This document shows positions 1 to 5,333 of a stretch of DNA of 9,943 bases, piece after piece. How positions within the stretch are numbered: position 1 is the stretch's first letter; each line of letters begins with the position of its first letter. The stretch is taken from contig DNIT01000120.1 in the NCBI GenBank assembly GCA_003489345.1, positions 1,728-11,670 on the forward strand. Direction: 5' to 3'. The notes under the pieces are model-generated. The model had not been told where the DNA came from and made no database searches. It saw only the letters and a list, made by a program, of their open reading frames with translations. This DNA comes from Pelotomaculum sp. GTDB taxonomy: Bacteria; Bacillota; Desulfotomaculia; Desulfotomaculales; Pelotomaculaceae. The position numbers and the translations under genes are program-made.

Positions 1-1078
1 AAACCAGCTCAGCGCTTCCAACGACTTCCCCTTTTATCTTGGCTGTAATTCTGCCGATTGGCTGACCTTTTACTACTGGAGCAGTTATTTGCCTTTCAAT
101 TGAAACCACCTTTTCCAGAGAGACTTCCCCGTCTCTGGGAACGACCACGTCAAGTTCGGCGGAGGCGACCGCCAAAACCTCATCGGTGCTACCCTCCTCG
201 ACCACGGCGCTTCCAACCACAGCACCCCGCTCAATTACCCGCAAGCTTTCAAACCGTTCGAAACCGTAATCAAGGAGTCTTATGGAATCTGTCCAGCGAT
301 CATCACTGTTGAGCACCACGCTGATTAATTTTCTGCCTTCCCTGGCAGCCGACGCCACCAGGCAGCACCCAGCCTCCACTGTAGTGCCGGTTTTGACGCC
401 GTCTGCTCCATCGTAACTCCACAGCAAGCGGTTGGTATTACTCAAATGACGAGTTCCCATACTGCTCTCAATTATTATATTGTGGGTACCGATAATTTGT
501 TTAAAAACCTGGTTGTGAAAAGCATAGCGTGTAATCGTCGCCAAATCTTTTGCCGTGGTGTAATGTTCTGCCGCTGGAAGGCCGTTGGTGTTTTTAAAAT
601 TGGTAGAGTCGGCTCCGATTAGTTTTGCTTTTTGATTCATTAACAGCACGAAATTTTCCTCTGTACCGCCAATGTGTTCGGCCAGGGCGACACAAGCGTC
701 ATTACCGGACTCAAGCAAGGCGCCATATAAAAGGGCTTGCAGGGTAAGCATTTCGCCGGCGGCAAGCTCCAGGCTGGCTTCACCTGTTGAGGCGGCATGG
801 GGGCTTACTGTTACAGTTTCCTGCAAGTTCCCGCCCTCCAGAGCCAGCAGGGCTGTCATAATCTTGGTGGTGCTGGCAGGGGGTTTTTTTAGGCCGGCAT
901 TTTTCTCGAAGAGGACCTGGCCTGTTCCGGCATCCATCAGGATAGCGGCGTTAGCAGTAATTGATGGAATAAAACAGCAAGCTGGCTCAGACGGGTAGGC
1001 CGGCAGGCAGCAAGAACTAATTATTGATATAATTAAGAACGGATACAGCAATGGAAATGCCCGGTTTCTCAGGCGCAT
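1..1078 (-). CDS. D-alanyl-D-alanine carboxypeptidase (DacF/PBP5-like), 3' end cut by window
   Basis: Secreted serine DD-carboxypeptidase of the S11/PBP5-6 family, which removes the terminal D-Ala from peptidoglycan stem peptides outside the cytoplasmic membrane. I translated 359 codons from ATG at 1078; the C-terminus lies outside the window. Residues 8-24 are a hydrophobic signal segment ending in ISSCC. All three catalytic motifs are intact: S69-T-T-K72 (nucleophile in PASTTKIM), S124-G-N126, and K229-T-G231 (GVKTGTT). After about residue 275 the beta-rich PBP5 C-terminal domain begins (VVPRDGEVSLEKV, then PVVKGQPIG). The start is supported by AAAGGTGG placed 9 nt upstream. It lies downstream of the deacetylase gene, 80 nt away with no clear terminator between, so the two may be co-transcribed. 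Family assignment is firm. Whether this is the sporulation type (DacF, DacB) or the vegetative type (DacA) cannot be told. Confidence 0.93.
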   Translation of the reverse strand, partial: MRLRNRAFPLLYPFLIISIISSCCLPAYPSEPACCFIPSITANAAILMDAGTGQVLFEKNAGLKKPPASTTKIMTALLALEGGNLQETVTVSPHAASTGEASLELAAGEMLTLQALLYGALLESGNDACVALAEHIGGTEENFVLLMNQKAKLIGADSTNFKNTNGLPAAEHYTTAKDLATITRYAFHNQVFKQIIGTHNIIIESSMGTRHLSNTNRLLWSYDGADGVKTGTTVEAGCCLVASAAREGRKLISVVLNSDDRWTDSIRLLDYGFERFESLRVIERGAVVGSAVVEEGSTDEVLAVASAELDVVVPRDGEVSLEKVVSIERQITAPVVKGQPIGRITAKIKGEVVGSAELV

Positions 1079-1158
1079 TTTTTTTGACCACCTTTTTTAC
1101 GTGATCAGGTTTCCCATTTTTGTGGCTGATTATTAGTTTTAAGCCGGTCGATTCGCTT

Positions 1159-1884
1159 TCATTCTGTTTTCAGGCCTTCAAGAAGTATGGAAACCTTGAC
1201 CATTTCGTACCCTTCTTTTTTTAGTTCCCCGATTATTTCAGGAAGGGCATGGACAGTCGGGGCAGTGGGATGCATCAGGACGATAGCGCCGTTGTGTACT
1301 TTTTCAACAACCCGTTTTACAATTACAGAGGGCTCCGGTCGCTGCCAGTCAATGGTGTCGACACTCCAAAGTATCGTTTGATATCCCGCATCTTCAGCTG
1401 TCTTTAATACCGCATCTCCCCGCTCGCCGTATGGCGGCGCGAACAATTTAGTCTTAATGCCGCAAGAATTATCGATTGCAGTTTCAGTTTTTTTAATTTC
1501 ATCTAAGTTTGCGGAGCGGGAAATTCCATCCGGATGAGGGTGTGAGTAGCCGTGGTTGCCGACTTCGTGCCCATCCTGGGCAATTTGCCTGGTTAAGGCG
1601 GGAAAATCTTCTGCCCATTGTCCACCGATGAAAAAAGTAGCCGGCACGTTATTTTTCTTTAGCGTCTCAAGGAGCTGGGGAACATATTCCTCCCCCCAGA
1701 CCACATTAAAGGTCAGGGCGACATTTTTTTCCTTGCCGCTGCCCTGGTAAACCGGTGCTCCGGTTGTGGCGGCCGGTTGTTTCCAGGCACTGATGAAATA
1801 CCCTGCCATACCTATGAGGACCAGCAGAGCGAAAAAACTCACCCTTGTTTTTTTGCTGCCGGAAGACAATATGAATAGCCTCAA
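1159..1884 (-). CDS. YlxY-like polysaccharide deacetylase homologue (NodB fold), membrane anchored, degenerate active site
   Basis: Carbohydrate esterase family 4 (NodB) fold protein of 241 aa. One N-terminal membrane segment (about residues 14-33) is followed by an extracytoplasmic NodB domain (about 53-235). Visible motifs: motif 1 is TFNVVWGEEY (58-67), where active enzymes have TFDDG, so the catalytic Asp is N60 and the metal-binding Asp is V61. Motif 2 is NHGYSHPHP with H111 and H115. Motif 3 is FAPPYGE (148-154), lacking the usual Arg before PPY. Motif 4 is D176-T-I-D179-W. Motif 5 is LMHP with H205. The position right after pnp and the FAPP motif match Bacillus YlxY. Two TTG starts are possible: 1893 directly abuts the AGGGGG ribosome binding site, whereas 1884 sits 9 nt from it and is preferred. 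Deacetylase activity is doubtful; a structural or weakly active role is possible. Confidence 0.88.
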   Translation of the reverse strand: MRLFILSSGSKKTRVSFFALLVLIGMAGYFISAWKQPAATTGAPVYQGSGKEKNVALTFNVVWGEEYVPQLLETLKKNNVPATFFIGGQWAEDFPALTRQIAQDGHEVGNHGYSHPHPDGISRSANLDEIKKTETAIDNSCGIKTKLFAPPYGERGDAVLKTAEDAGYQTILWSVDTIDWQRPEPSVIVKRVVEKVHNGAIVLMHPTAPTVHALPEIIGELKKEGYEMVKVSILLEGLKTE

Positions 1885-1915
1885 TTCTTTCAACCCCCTA
1901 TTCCGTTCTTGAAAA

Positions 1916-1944
1916 AACCTATGCCGAAACAGGCAAGAATATTT
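1916..1944 (-). promoter_or_regulatory. Candidate SigE-like promoter for the YlxY-like gene
   Basis: On the minus strand AAATATT (1944-1938) resembles the SigE -35 element, and CATAGGTT (1923-1916) keeps the CATA core of the SigE -10, with a 14-nt spacer as expected. The second half of the -10 is poor. It lies between the pnp terminator and the ribosome binding site of the deacetylase gene, where a promoter is needed. As I recall, ylxY of Bacillus belongs to the mother-cell SigE regulon, which fits. A chance match in AT-rich DNA is quite possible. Confidence 0.3.
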
Positions 1945-1952
1945 TTCAAAAA

Positions 1953-1980
1953 TGAAAAAACCTCTTTAATGAGGTTTTCT
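1953..1980 (-). terminator. Rho-independent terminator after pnp
   Basis: A perfect 8-bp inverted repeat, AAAACCTC / GAGGTTTT (arms 1971-1978 and 1957-1964), encloses a 6-nt loop. On the minus strand it is followed by further T residues (GAGGTTTTTTCATTTTT). It starts about 45 nt after the pnp stop codon. The stem has only four GC-rich pairs, so termination may be partial and some readthrough into the deacetylase gene is possible. Confidence 0.75.
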
Positions 1981-2022
1981 AATGTAATAAGGGGTTTTGA
2001 GACGGATGGGGAGCATGGGATG

Positions 2023-4218
2023 TTATTCCCTGCGTCTGGACGGCCGATTTTGCCGGTCGTTTTTCTCCTCGCCCCCCTCGGGCGCCGGCATCGCTTCTTT
2101 TTTGGAGAGCTTCAGACGGCCCTGGTTGTCGTAACCGAGAACCTTGACCAGGATCATATCTCCTTCTTTAACAACGTCCTCCACTTTGTTCACCCTGTGG
2201 TGAGCAAGCTGAGAAATATGAACGAGGCCTTCTTTGCCGGACAGTCCCAATACGCCGGGTATGACTTCTACAAAGCAGCCGAAGTCCATTATTTTGACTA
2301 CCCTGCCGTTGTATATTTCCCCGGCCTGCACTTCCTTGGTCAGGCTTTCAATAATCTCCAGCGCCTTCTTGCCTTTTTCCTGATCCACAGCGGCAATAAA
2401 TACTCTACCGTCATCCTCTATATCTATATCAGCCCCGGTTTCCTCGATGATCTTCTTGATTATTTTACCGCCCGGACCAATTACATCCCTTATTTTTTCC
2501 GGGTCAATAGTAGTGTGGATAATACGCGGAGCGTGGGGAGACAACTCGGGCCTGAAGGTGGGGAGTACATCCAGCATTTTCTGCAATATATGCATGCGGC
2601 CTTCATGAGCCTGGGCCAGCGCTTGTTCAAATACCTCCTGGCTGATTCCGGCAATTTTAATATCCATCTGCAGCGCGGTAATTCCTTTTACTGTTCCGGC
2701 TACTTTAAAATCCATATCCCCCAGGTGATCTTCAAAGCCCTGGATATCGGTCAGGACTGTAAGCCGCTCGTCTTCCTTAATTAAACCCATGGCTACACCT
2801 GAAACCGGGGCGCTGATCGGAACACCTGCGTCCATCAAGGCCAAACAGCTGCCGCACACGCTCCCCATGGAAGTTGAGCCATTTGATTCAAGCGCTTCAG
2901 AAACAAGCCTGATCGTATAAGGGAAAGCACCCTCATCCGGGATCACTGCCGACAACGCCCGTTCCGCCAAAGCCCCGTGTCCTATCTCCCGGCGCCCAGG
3001 CGACCGCATCGGCCTGGTTTCACCTACGCTAAAAGGCGGGAAGTTGTAGTGGTGGATAAACCTCTTTGATTCTTCAACACCTAGACCGTCAAGGATCTGT
3101 TCTTCCGATATTGTCCCCAGGGTCACCGCCGAAAGGATCTGGGTTTGTCCCCTTGTGAAAAGGCCGGACCCATGCGCCCGCGGAAGTATGCCTACCTCCA
3201 CCGTTATGGGCCTTACCTCGTTGAGGGCCCGCCCGTCGATCCTTAATCCCCTGGTTACGATCATTCTGCGCACCAATTGTTTTTCTATTGATTCCAGCAA
3301 GTCTTTTATATCGTTTTCCTGCTCCGGGAACTGCTCCAGAAATTGCTCCACCAGTTCAGCTTTCATCTCGTCCAGGAAATGATCCCTGGTAAGCTTGGAG
3401 AGTTTTTCGCTGCTGCAGCGAATGAGTGCTCCCTCAATTTTGGGCGTGGCCGACCGGGTAACGGCATCCACCAATTCCGGTGCCGGCTCAGTGATTTCCG
3501 GTACTATTTTTTCTTTGGCCAGTCCTTTTGCTAATGCCGCCTCGCGGTAACTTTCAATAAAATCAACAATATCCCTGACGGCACCATGGCCGTAAGCGAT
3601 GGCATCAAGCATTATCTTTTCGGGTATTTCTTTGGCTCCGGCTTCCACCATCATGACCGCGTCTTTTGTTCCTGCGACGACAAGGTGCAAGTCACTCTGC
3701 TCGGCTTGCGCCAGGACAGGGTTAATGACCAGCTCCCCGTTGACCCGGCCGACAATAACACCACCGATTGGGTATTGCAAGGGTATTTCAGAAATATGCA
3801 GGGCTGCTGAGGCGCCGATCATTGCGGCTATCTCCGGAGCGTGGTCCTGATCAACCGACATGACCGTGGCGATCACCTGCACCTCATTTCTGAGTTGTTT
3901 TGGGAAAAGCGGCCGAATCGGCCTGTCAATCAACCTGCCTGAAAGTATGGCCTTCTCGCTGGGGCGGGCTTCCCTCTTAATAAAGCCTCCGGGGATTTTG
4001 CCTACCGCGTAAAATCTTTCCTCATAGTCGACCGTCAAGGGGAAAAAGTCTATACCGGTCCTGATCGTACGCGCCATCGTCGCAGTAACAAGGACGGCGG
4101 TATCACCATACCGGACAAAAACAGCCCCGCCTGCTTGCTTCGCCAGCCTTCCTGTCTCCAGGGTCATAGGTCGTCCACCTATGTTGAATTCCATTTTTAA
4201 AACCGGGTGATCTGACAT
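2023..4218 (-). CDS. pnp: Polyribonucleotide nucleotidyltransferase (PNPase)
   Basis: Phosphorolytic 3'-5' exoribonuclease, which also adds 3' tails. It forms a trimeric ring and takes part in cytoplasmic mRNA and sRNA decay. 731 aa: first RNase PH domain (about 12-145, with FPLTVDYEERFYAVGKIPGG at 59-78), an all-helical linker domain (about 240-315), a second catalytic RNase PH domain (about 325-545; ESNGSTSMGS at 444-453, metal-binding D491 and D497 in DIQGFED), a KH domain (about 565-625; GPGG at 581-584), an S1 domain (about 633-707) and a charged tail. The open frame extends to TTG at 4242, but that would place the AGGAGG site (4236-4231) inside the coding region, so ATG at 4218 is chosen. 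The spacer to the site is 12 nt, slightly long. The S1 loop after IPG carries a few extra residues relative to Bacillus and E. coli as I remember them. It is preceded by rpsO, the classic arrangement. Confidence 0.98.
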   Translation of the reverse strand: MSDHPVLKMEFNIGGRPMTLETGRLAKQAGGAVFVRYGDTAVLVTATMARTIRTGIDFFPLTVDYEERFYAVGKIPGGFIKREARPSEKAILSGRLIDRPIRPLFPKQLRNEVQVIATVMSVDQDHAPEIAAMIGASAALHISEIPLQYPIGGVIVGRVNGELVINPVLAQAEQSDLHLVVAGTKDAVMMVEAGAKEIPEKIMLDAIAYGHGAVRDIVDFIESYREAALAKGLAKEKIVPEITEPAPELVDAVTRSATPKIEGALIRCSSEKLSKLTRDHFLDEMKAELVEQFLEQFPEQENDIKDLLESIEKQLVRRMIVTRGLRIDGRALNEVRPITVEVGILPRAHGSGLFTRGQTQILSAVTLGTISEEQILDGLGVEESKRFIHHYNFPPFSVGETRPMRSPGRREIGHGALAERALSAVIPDEGAFPYTIRLVSEALESNGSTSMGSVCGSCLALMDAGVPISAPVSGVAMGLIKEDERLTVLTDIQGFEDHLGDMDFKVAGTVKGITALQMDIKIAGISQEVFEQALAQAHEGRMHILQKMLDVLPTFRPELSPHAPRIIHTTIDPEKIRDVIGPGGKIIKKIIEETGADIDIEDDGRVFIAAVDQEKGKKALEIIESLTKEVQAGEIYNGRVVKIMDFGCFVEVIPGVLGLSGKEGLVHISQLAHHRVNKVEDVVKEGDMILVKVLGYDNQGRLKLSKKEAMPAPEGGEEKNDRQNRPSRRRE

Positions 4219-4266
4219 GAATGGGATATACCTCCTGTGCAATAAGAAAATATTTACAAAATAATG

Positions 4267-4296
4267 CTATTCGACATTTTTAATAGTATTTCCTTC
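4267..4296 (-). promoter_or_regulatory. Candidate SigH-type promoter upstream of pnp
   Basis: On the minus strand GAAGGAAAT (4296-4288) fits the SigH -35 pattern RnAGGAwWW at every position. After a 12-nt spacer, GTCGAATAG (4275-4267) fits the -10 pattern RnnGAATww except for the last base. The predicted transcript would start near 4260 and give a leader of about 40 nt before pnp. The match is good for a short AT-rich consensus, but it is only a sequence match. No equally good sigma-A promoter is visible in this gap. Confidence 0.4.
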
Positions 4297-4333
4297 TCTT
4301 CGGATAAAAATAACACCTGGTCCTAGATCATGT

Positions 4334-4350
4334 CACCCGCTCAGCGGGTG
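4334..4350 (-). other. Second hairpin in the rpsO-pnp intergenic region
   Basis: A perfect 7-bp GC-rich inverted repeat, CACCCGC / GCGGGTG, has only a 3-nt loop. It lies about 20 nt beyond the rpsO terminator hairpin on the rpsO-pnp transcript. No T-run follows on the minus strand, so it does not look like a terminator in that direction. On the plus strand GTTTTC follows, which is weak. It may serve as an RNA stability or processing structure. Confidence 0.6.
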
Positions 4351-4365
4351 GTTTTCGTCATACAA

Positions 4366-4392
4366 TTAAGAAGAAGCGGGTGAACCCGCTTC
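4366..4392 (-). terminator. Terminator/attenuator after rpsO
   Basis: A perfect 8-bp stem, GAAGCGGG / CCCGCTTC (arms 4392-4385 and 4380-4373), with a TTCA tetraloop is followed on the minus strand by TTCTTAATT. It begins 11 nt after the rpsO stop. The stem is strong but the U-run is interrupted, so partial readthrough into pnp is likely, comparable with the known rpsO-pnp attenuator arrangement in other bacteria. Confidence 0.8.
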
Positions 4393-4403
4393 CTTAAAAA
4401 CAT

Positions 4404-4673
4404 CTATTTCCTTAAACCGAGCTTCTCAATTAATGAACGATACCGGTCAAAGTGACGGTCTTTCAAATAATTGAGCAGAGCCCTTCTTTGGCCAACCATT
4501 TTCAATAATCCCCGCCTGGAGTGGTGGTCGCCCTTATGGATTTTAAGGTGTTCTGTAAGGACGTTGATCTTTTCAGTCAAAACCGCCACCTGCACCTCCG
4601 GGGAACCCGTATCATTCTCGTGCAACTTGTATTTTGTGATCACACTTTGCTTATGGTCGCTGGTCAAGGCCAT
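4404..4673 (-). CDS. rpsO: 30S ribosomal protein S15
   Basis: Primary 16S rRNA-binding protein that recognises the central-domain three-way junction and helps platform assembly. It also contacts the 23S rRNA in an intersubunit bridge. 89 aa, the family's standard length, with the conserved helical core: DTGSPEVQVAVLTEKI (about 21-36), the HxxxHKGDHHSRRGLL segment (about 42-56; HKGDHHSRR is the main rRNA-binding part) and the LLNYLKD helix (67-73). The start is ATG 4673, with AAGGAGGT (4688-4681) 7 nt upstream. The upstream in-frame GTG at 4682 overlaps that site and is rejected. It follows the small basic gene after 92 nt that could fold into a regulatory leader, and precedes a terminator and pnp. 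Confidence 0.98.
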   Translation of the reverse strand: MALTSDHKQSVITKYKLHENDTGSPEVQVAVLTEKINVLTEHLKIHKGDHHSRRGLLKMVGQRRALLNYLKDRHFDRYRSLIEKLGLRK

Positions 4674-4680
4674 GCCGTTC

Positions 4681-4748
4681 ACCTCCTTCTTCTCTTCAAT
4701 CGCTGTTGGCCAAGTTAACCGCCGGAGAACGAGTTCCCTAGCCGACAG
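4681..4748 (-). promoter_or_regulatory. Possible S15 autoregulatory leader of rpsO
   Basis: The leader RNA can pair CTGTCGGC (4748-4741) with GCCAACAG (4710-4703), 7 of 8 pairs, closing a 30-nt loop. That loop contains a smaller hairpin (4738-4724; GGGAA / TTCTCC around CTCG, one bulged base). The outer helix ends 14 nt before the AAGGAGGT site. S15 is known to repress its own translation by binding structured leaders, and these differ in fold between phyla, so placement and topology are suggestive. I could not match a specific known class. Confidence 0.35.
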
Positions 4749-4765
4749 TTCAATATTAATGGGTT

Positions 4766-4987
4766 TTATTTCCCAATAATTGTTATTACAAGTCGCCCCC
4801 CCGGAATATCCTTCGCAACTATATCAAAAACACGGCCTGACTTGGCAAAGAACCCCCTGAAGCGGGTGGCTGTCGGTATGCGTCCAGGCAATCCACTGGC
4901 CGCGTTTACGATATCGGCAACCGTAATCTTGTCCTGTCTGATGTCCCTTAGTCGCTTCCGCGCGTGTTCGGTAATGATTACCTTCAT
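4766..4987 (-). CDS. Small basic protein, DUF4258/RelE-BrnT-like by eye
   Basis: Not confidently recognised. 73 aa, strongly basic (15 Lys/Arg against 6 Asp/Glu). The N-terminus, I5-T-E-H8-A-R-K-R12-L, followed by R17 and ITVADI (21-26), resembles the pattern TxHAxxRLxxR-I(S/T)xxDI of DUF4258-type proteins, which share a small RelE/BrnT-like fold. The second half (F43-R-G-F-F-A, then GRVFDIVAKD and GRLVITII) looks like successive beta strands. The reading frame starts 5 nt after the stop codon of the acidic gene if ATG 4987 is used. A TTG at 4996 would overlap that stop by two bases. Neither has a good ribosome binding site, which suggests translational coupling. It precedes rpsO. A toxin or RNA-binding role would be inference only. 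Confidence 0.7.
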   Translation of the reverse strand: MKVIITEHARKRLRDIRQDKITVADIVNAASGLPGRIPTATRFRGFFAKSGRVFDIVAKDIPGGRLVITIIGK

Positions 4988-4992
4988 CTGGC

Positions 4993-5220
4993 TCAATAGA
5001 CATGAGACTGATAAGACTGTTCATCTTCTTCCTGGGCCAGGAAGGCATAAAGAGCATCCTGAAAGGCTGTTAACCGAACATTCTCTACATTCGACTGGTT
5101 GTAGATAGTTTCCAATTCCAGTTTGAGAGATTGGAACTCTTCGCTCAAACAAATCATGGCGATATGACTGAGCAATTTTTTTATTTCTTCTTCTGGAGGG
5201 TCGAATTTAGGGGTCCCCAC
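4993..5220 (-). CDS. Small acidic protein of unknown function
   Basis: Not recognised. 75 aa, strongly acidic (14 Asp/Glu against 5 Lys/Arg) and probably all helical: an EEEIKKLLSHIAMICL helix (10-25), an EEFQSLKLELETIY helix (27-40) and a third segment around VRLTAFQDALYAFLAQEEDE. No signal peptide or membrane segment. The open frame extends to GTG 5328, but GTG 5220 is chosen because AAGGAG (5235-5230) lies 9 nt upstream and because a good promoter sits inside the longer reading. It is the first gene after its own promoter and is closely followed by the small basic gene. The two have nearly opposite net charge, which suggests they may act as partners. Confidence 0.72.
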   Translation of the reverse strand: MGTPKFDPPEEEIKKLLSHIAMICLSEEFQSLKLELETIYNQSNVENVRLTAFQDALYAFLAQEEDEQSYQSHVY

Positions 5221-5221
5221 G

Positions 5222-5260
5222 GTTAACGTCTCCTTATTGTTATGATCCGGGACGTTTAAC
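5222..5260 (-). promoter_or_regulatory. 5' leader hairpin covering part of the ribosome binding site
   Basis: GTTAAACGTC (5260-5251) can pair with GACGTTAAC (5230-5222): nine pairs with one bulged A, closing a 20-nt loop. The 5' arm begins at the predicted first transcribed base. The 3' arm takes in the last base of AAGGAG and ends 1 nt before the GTG start, so the fold could limit ribosome access to the acidic gene. Confidence 0.4.
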
Positions 5261-5267
5261 GCGTTAA
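5256..5267. promoter_or_regulatory. Perfect 12-bp palindrome at the predicted transcription start (operator candidate)
   Basis: TTAACGCGTTAA is a perfect 12-bp palindrome. It overlaps the last base of the -10 hexamer and runs through the predicted start point, a position where bound protein would block initiation. GTTAA recurs in the leader at 5222-5226. No regulator is identified. Confidence 0.45.
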
Positions 5268-5295
5268 TTGTAGCACAATCTGGTGTGCATGTAAA
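5267..5295 (-). promoter_or_regulatory. Sigma-A-type promoter with extended -10 for the small-gene/rpsO unit
   Basis: On the minus strand TTTACA (5295-5290, 5 of 6 to TTGACA) is followed after exactly 17 nt by TACAAT (5272-5267, 5 of 6 to TATAAT), with TGC immediately before it giving an extended -10 (TGn). The predicted start is the G at 5260. This is the best vegetative promoter in the window. It gives a leader of about 40 nt before GTG 5220, and it likely also contributes to rpsO expression. Confidence 0.75.
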
Positions 5296-5333
5296 CGTCG
5301 CCCTCTCAAAATTATATTTAGACCACACCTCTT

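Noticed and set aside
1910..1963. Direct repeat TGAAAAAACCT at 1910-1920 and 1953-1963
   Set aside because: Short and A-rich; the second copy is one arm of the pnp terminator, and no mobile element or target-site feature accompanies it.
1909..2784. 291-codon plus-strand open frame antisense to pnp
   Set aside because: It lies entirely opposite the 3' end of pnp and the terminator. Its protein has no recognisable domain, and it is explained by codon bias of the real gene.
4219..4242. N-terminal extension of PNPase from TTG 4242
   Set aside because: The extra eight residues are encoded by the AGGAGG ribosome binding site itself.
4758..4790. Separate rpsO promoter (TTGTAA-N17-TAAAAC)
   Set aside because: Only 4 of 6 matches in each hexamer in AT-rich sequence at the end of the basic gene; not better than chance by eye.
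4824..5057. 77-codon minus-strand frame overlapping both small genes
   Set aside because: Shifted frame across the acidic gene end and the basic gene. The basic gene's own frame has the HARKRL pattern and fits coupling to the upstream stop, so this one is a shadow.
4993..5328. Longer 111-aa reading of the acidic gene from GTG 5328
   Set aside because: It would contain the TTTACA-N17-TGCTACAAT-type promoter and the palindrome, has no good ribosome binding site at 5328, and a clear AAGGAG sits 9 nt before GTG 5220.
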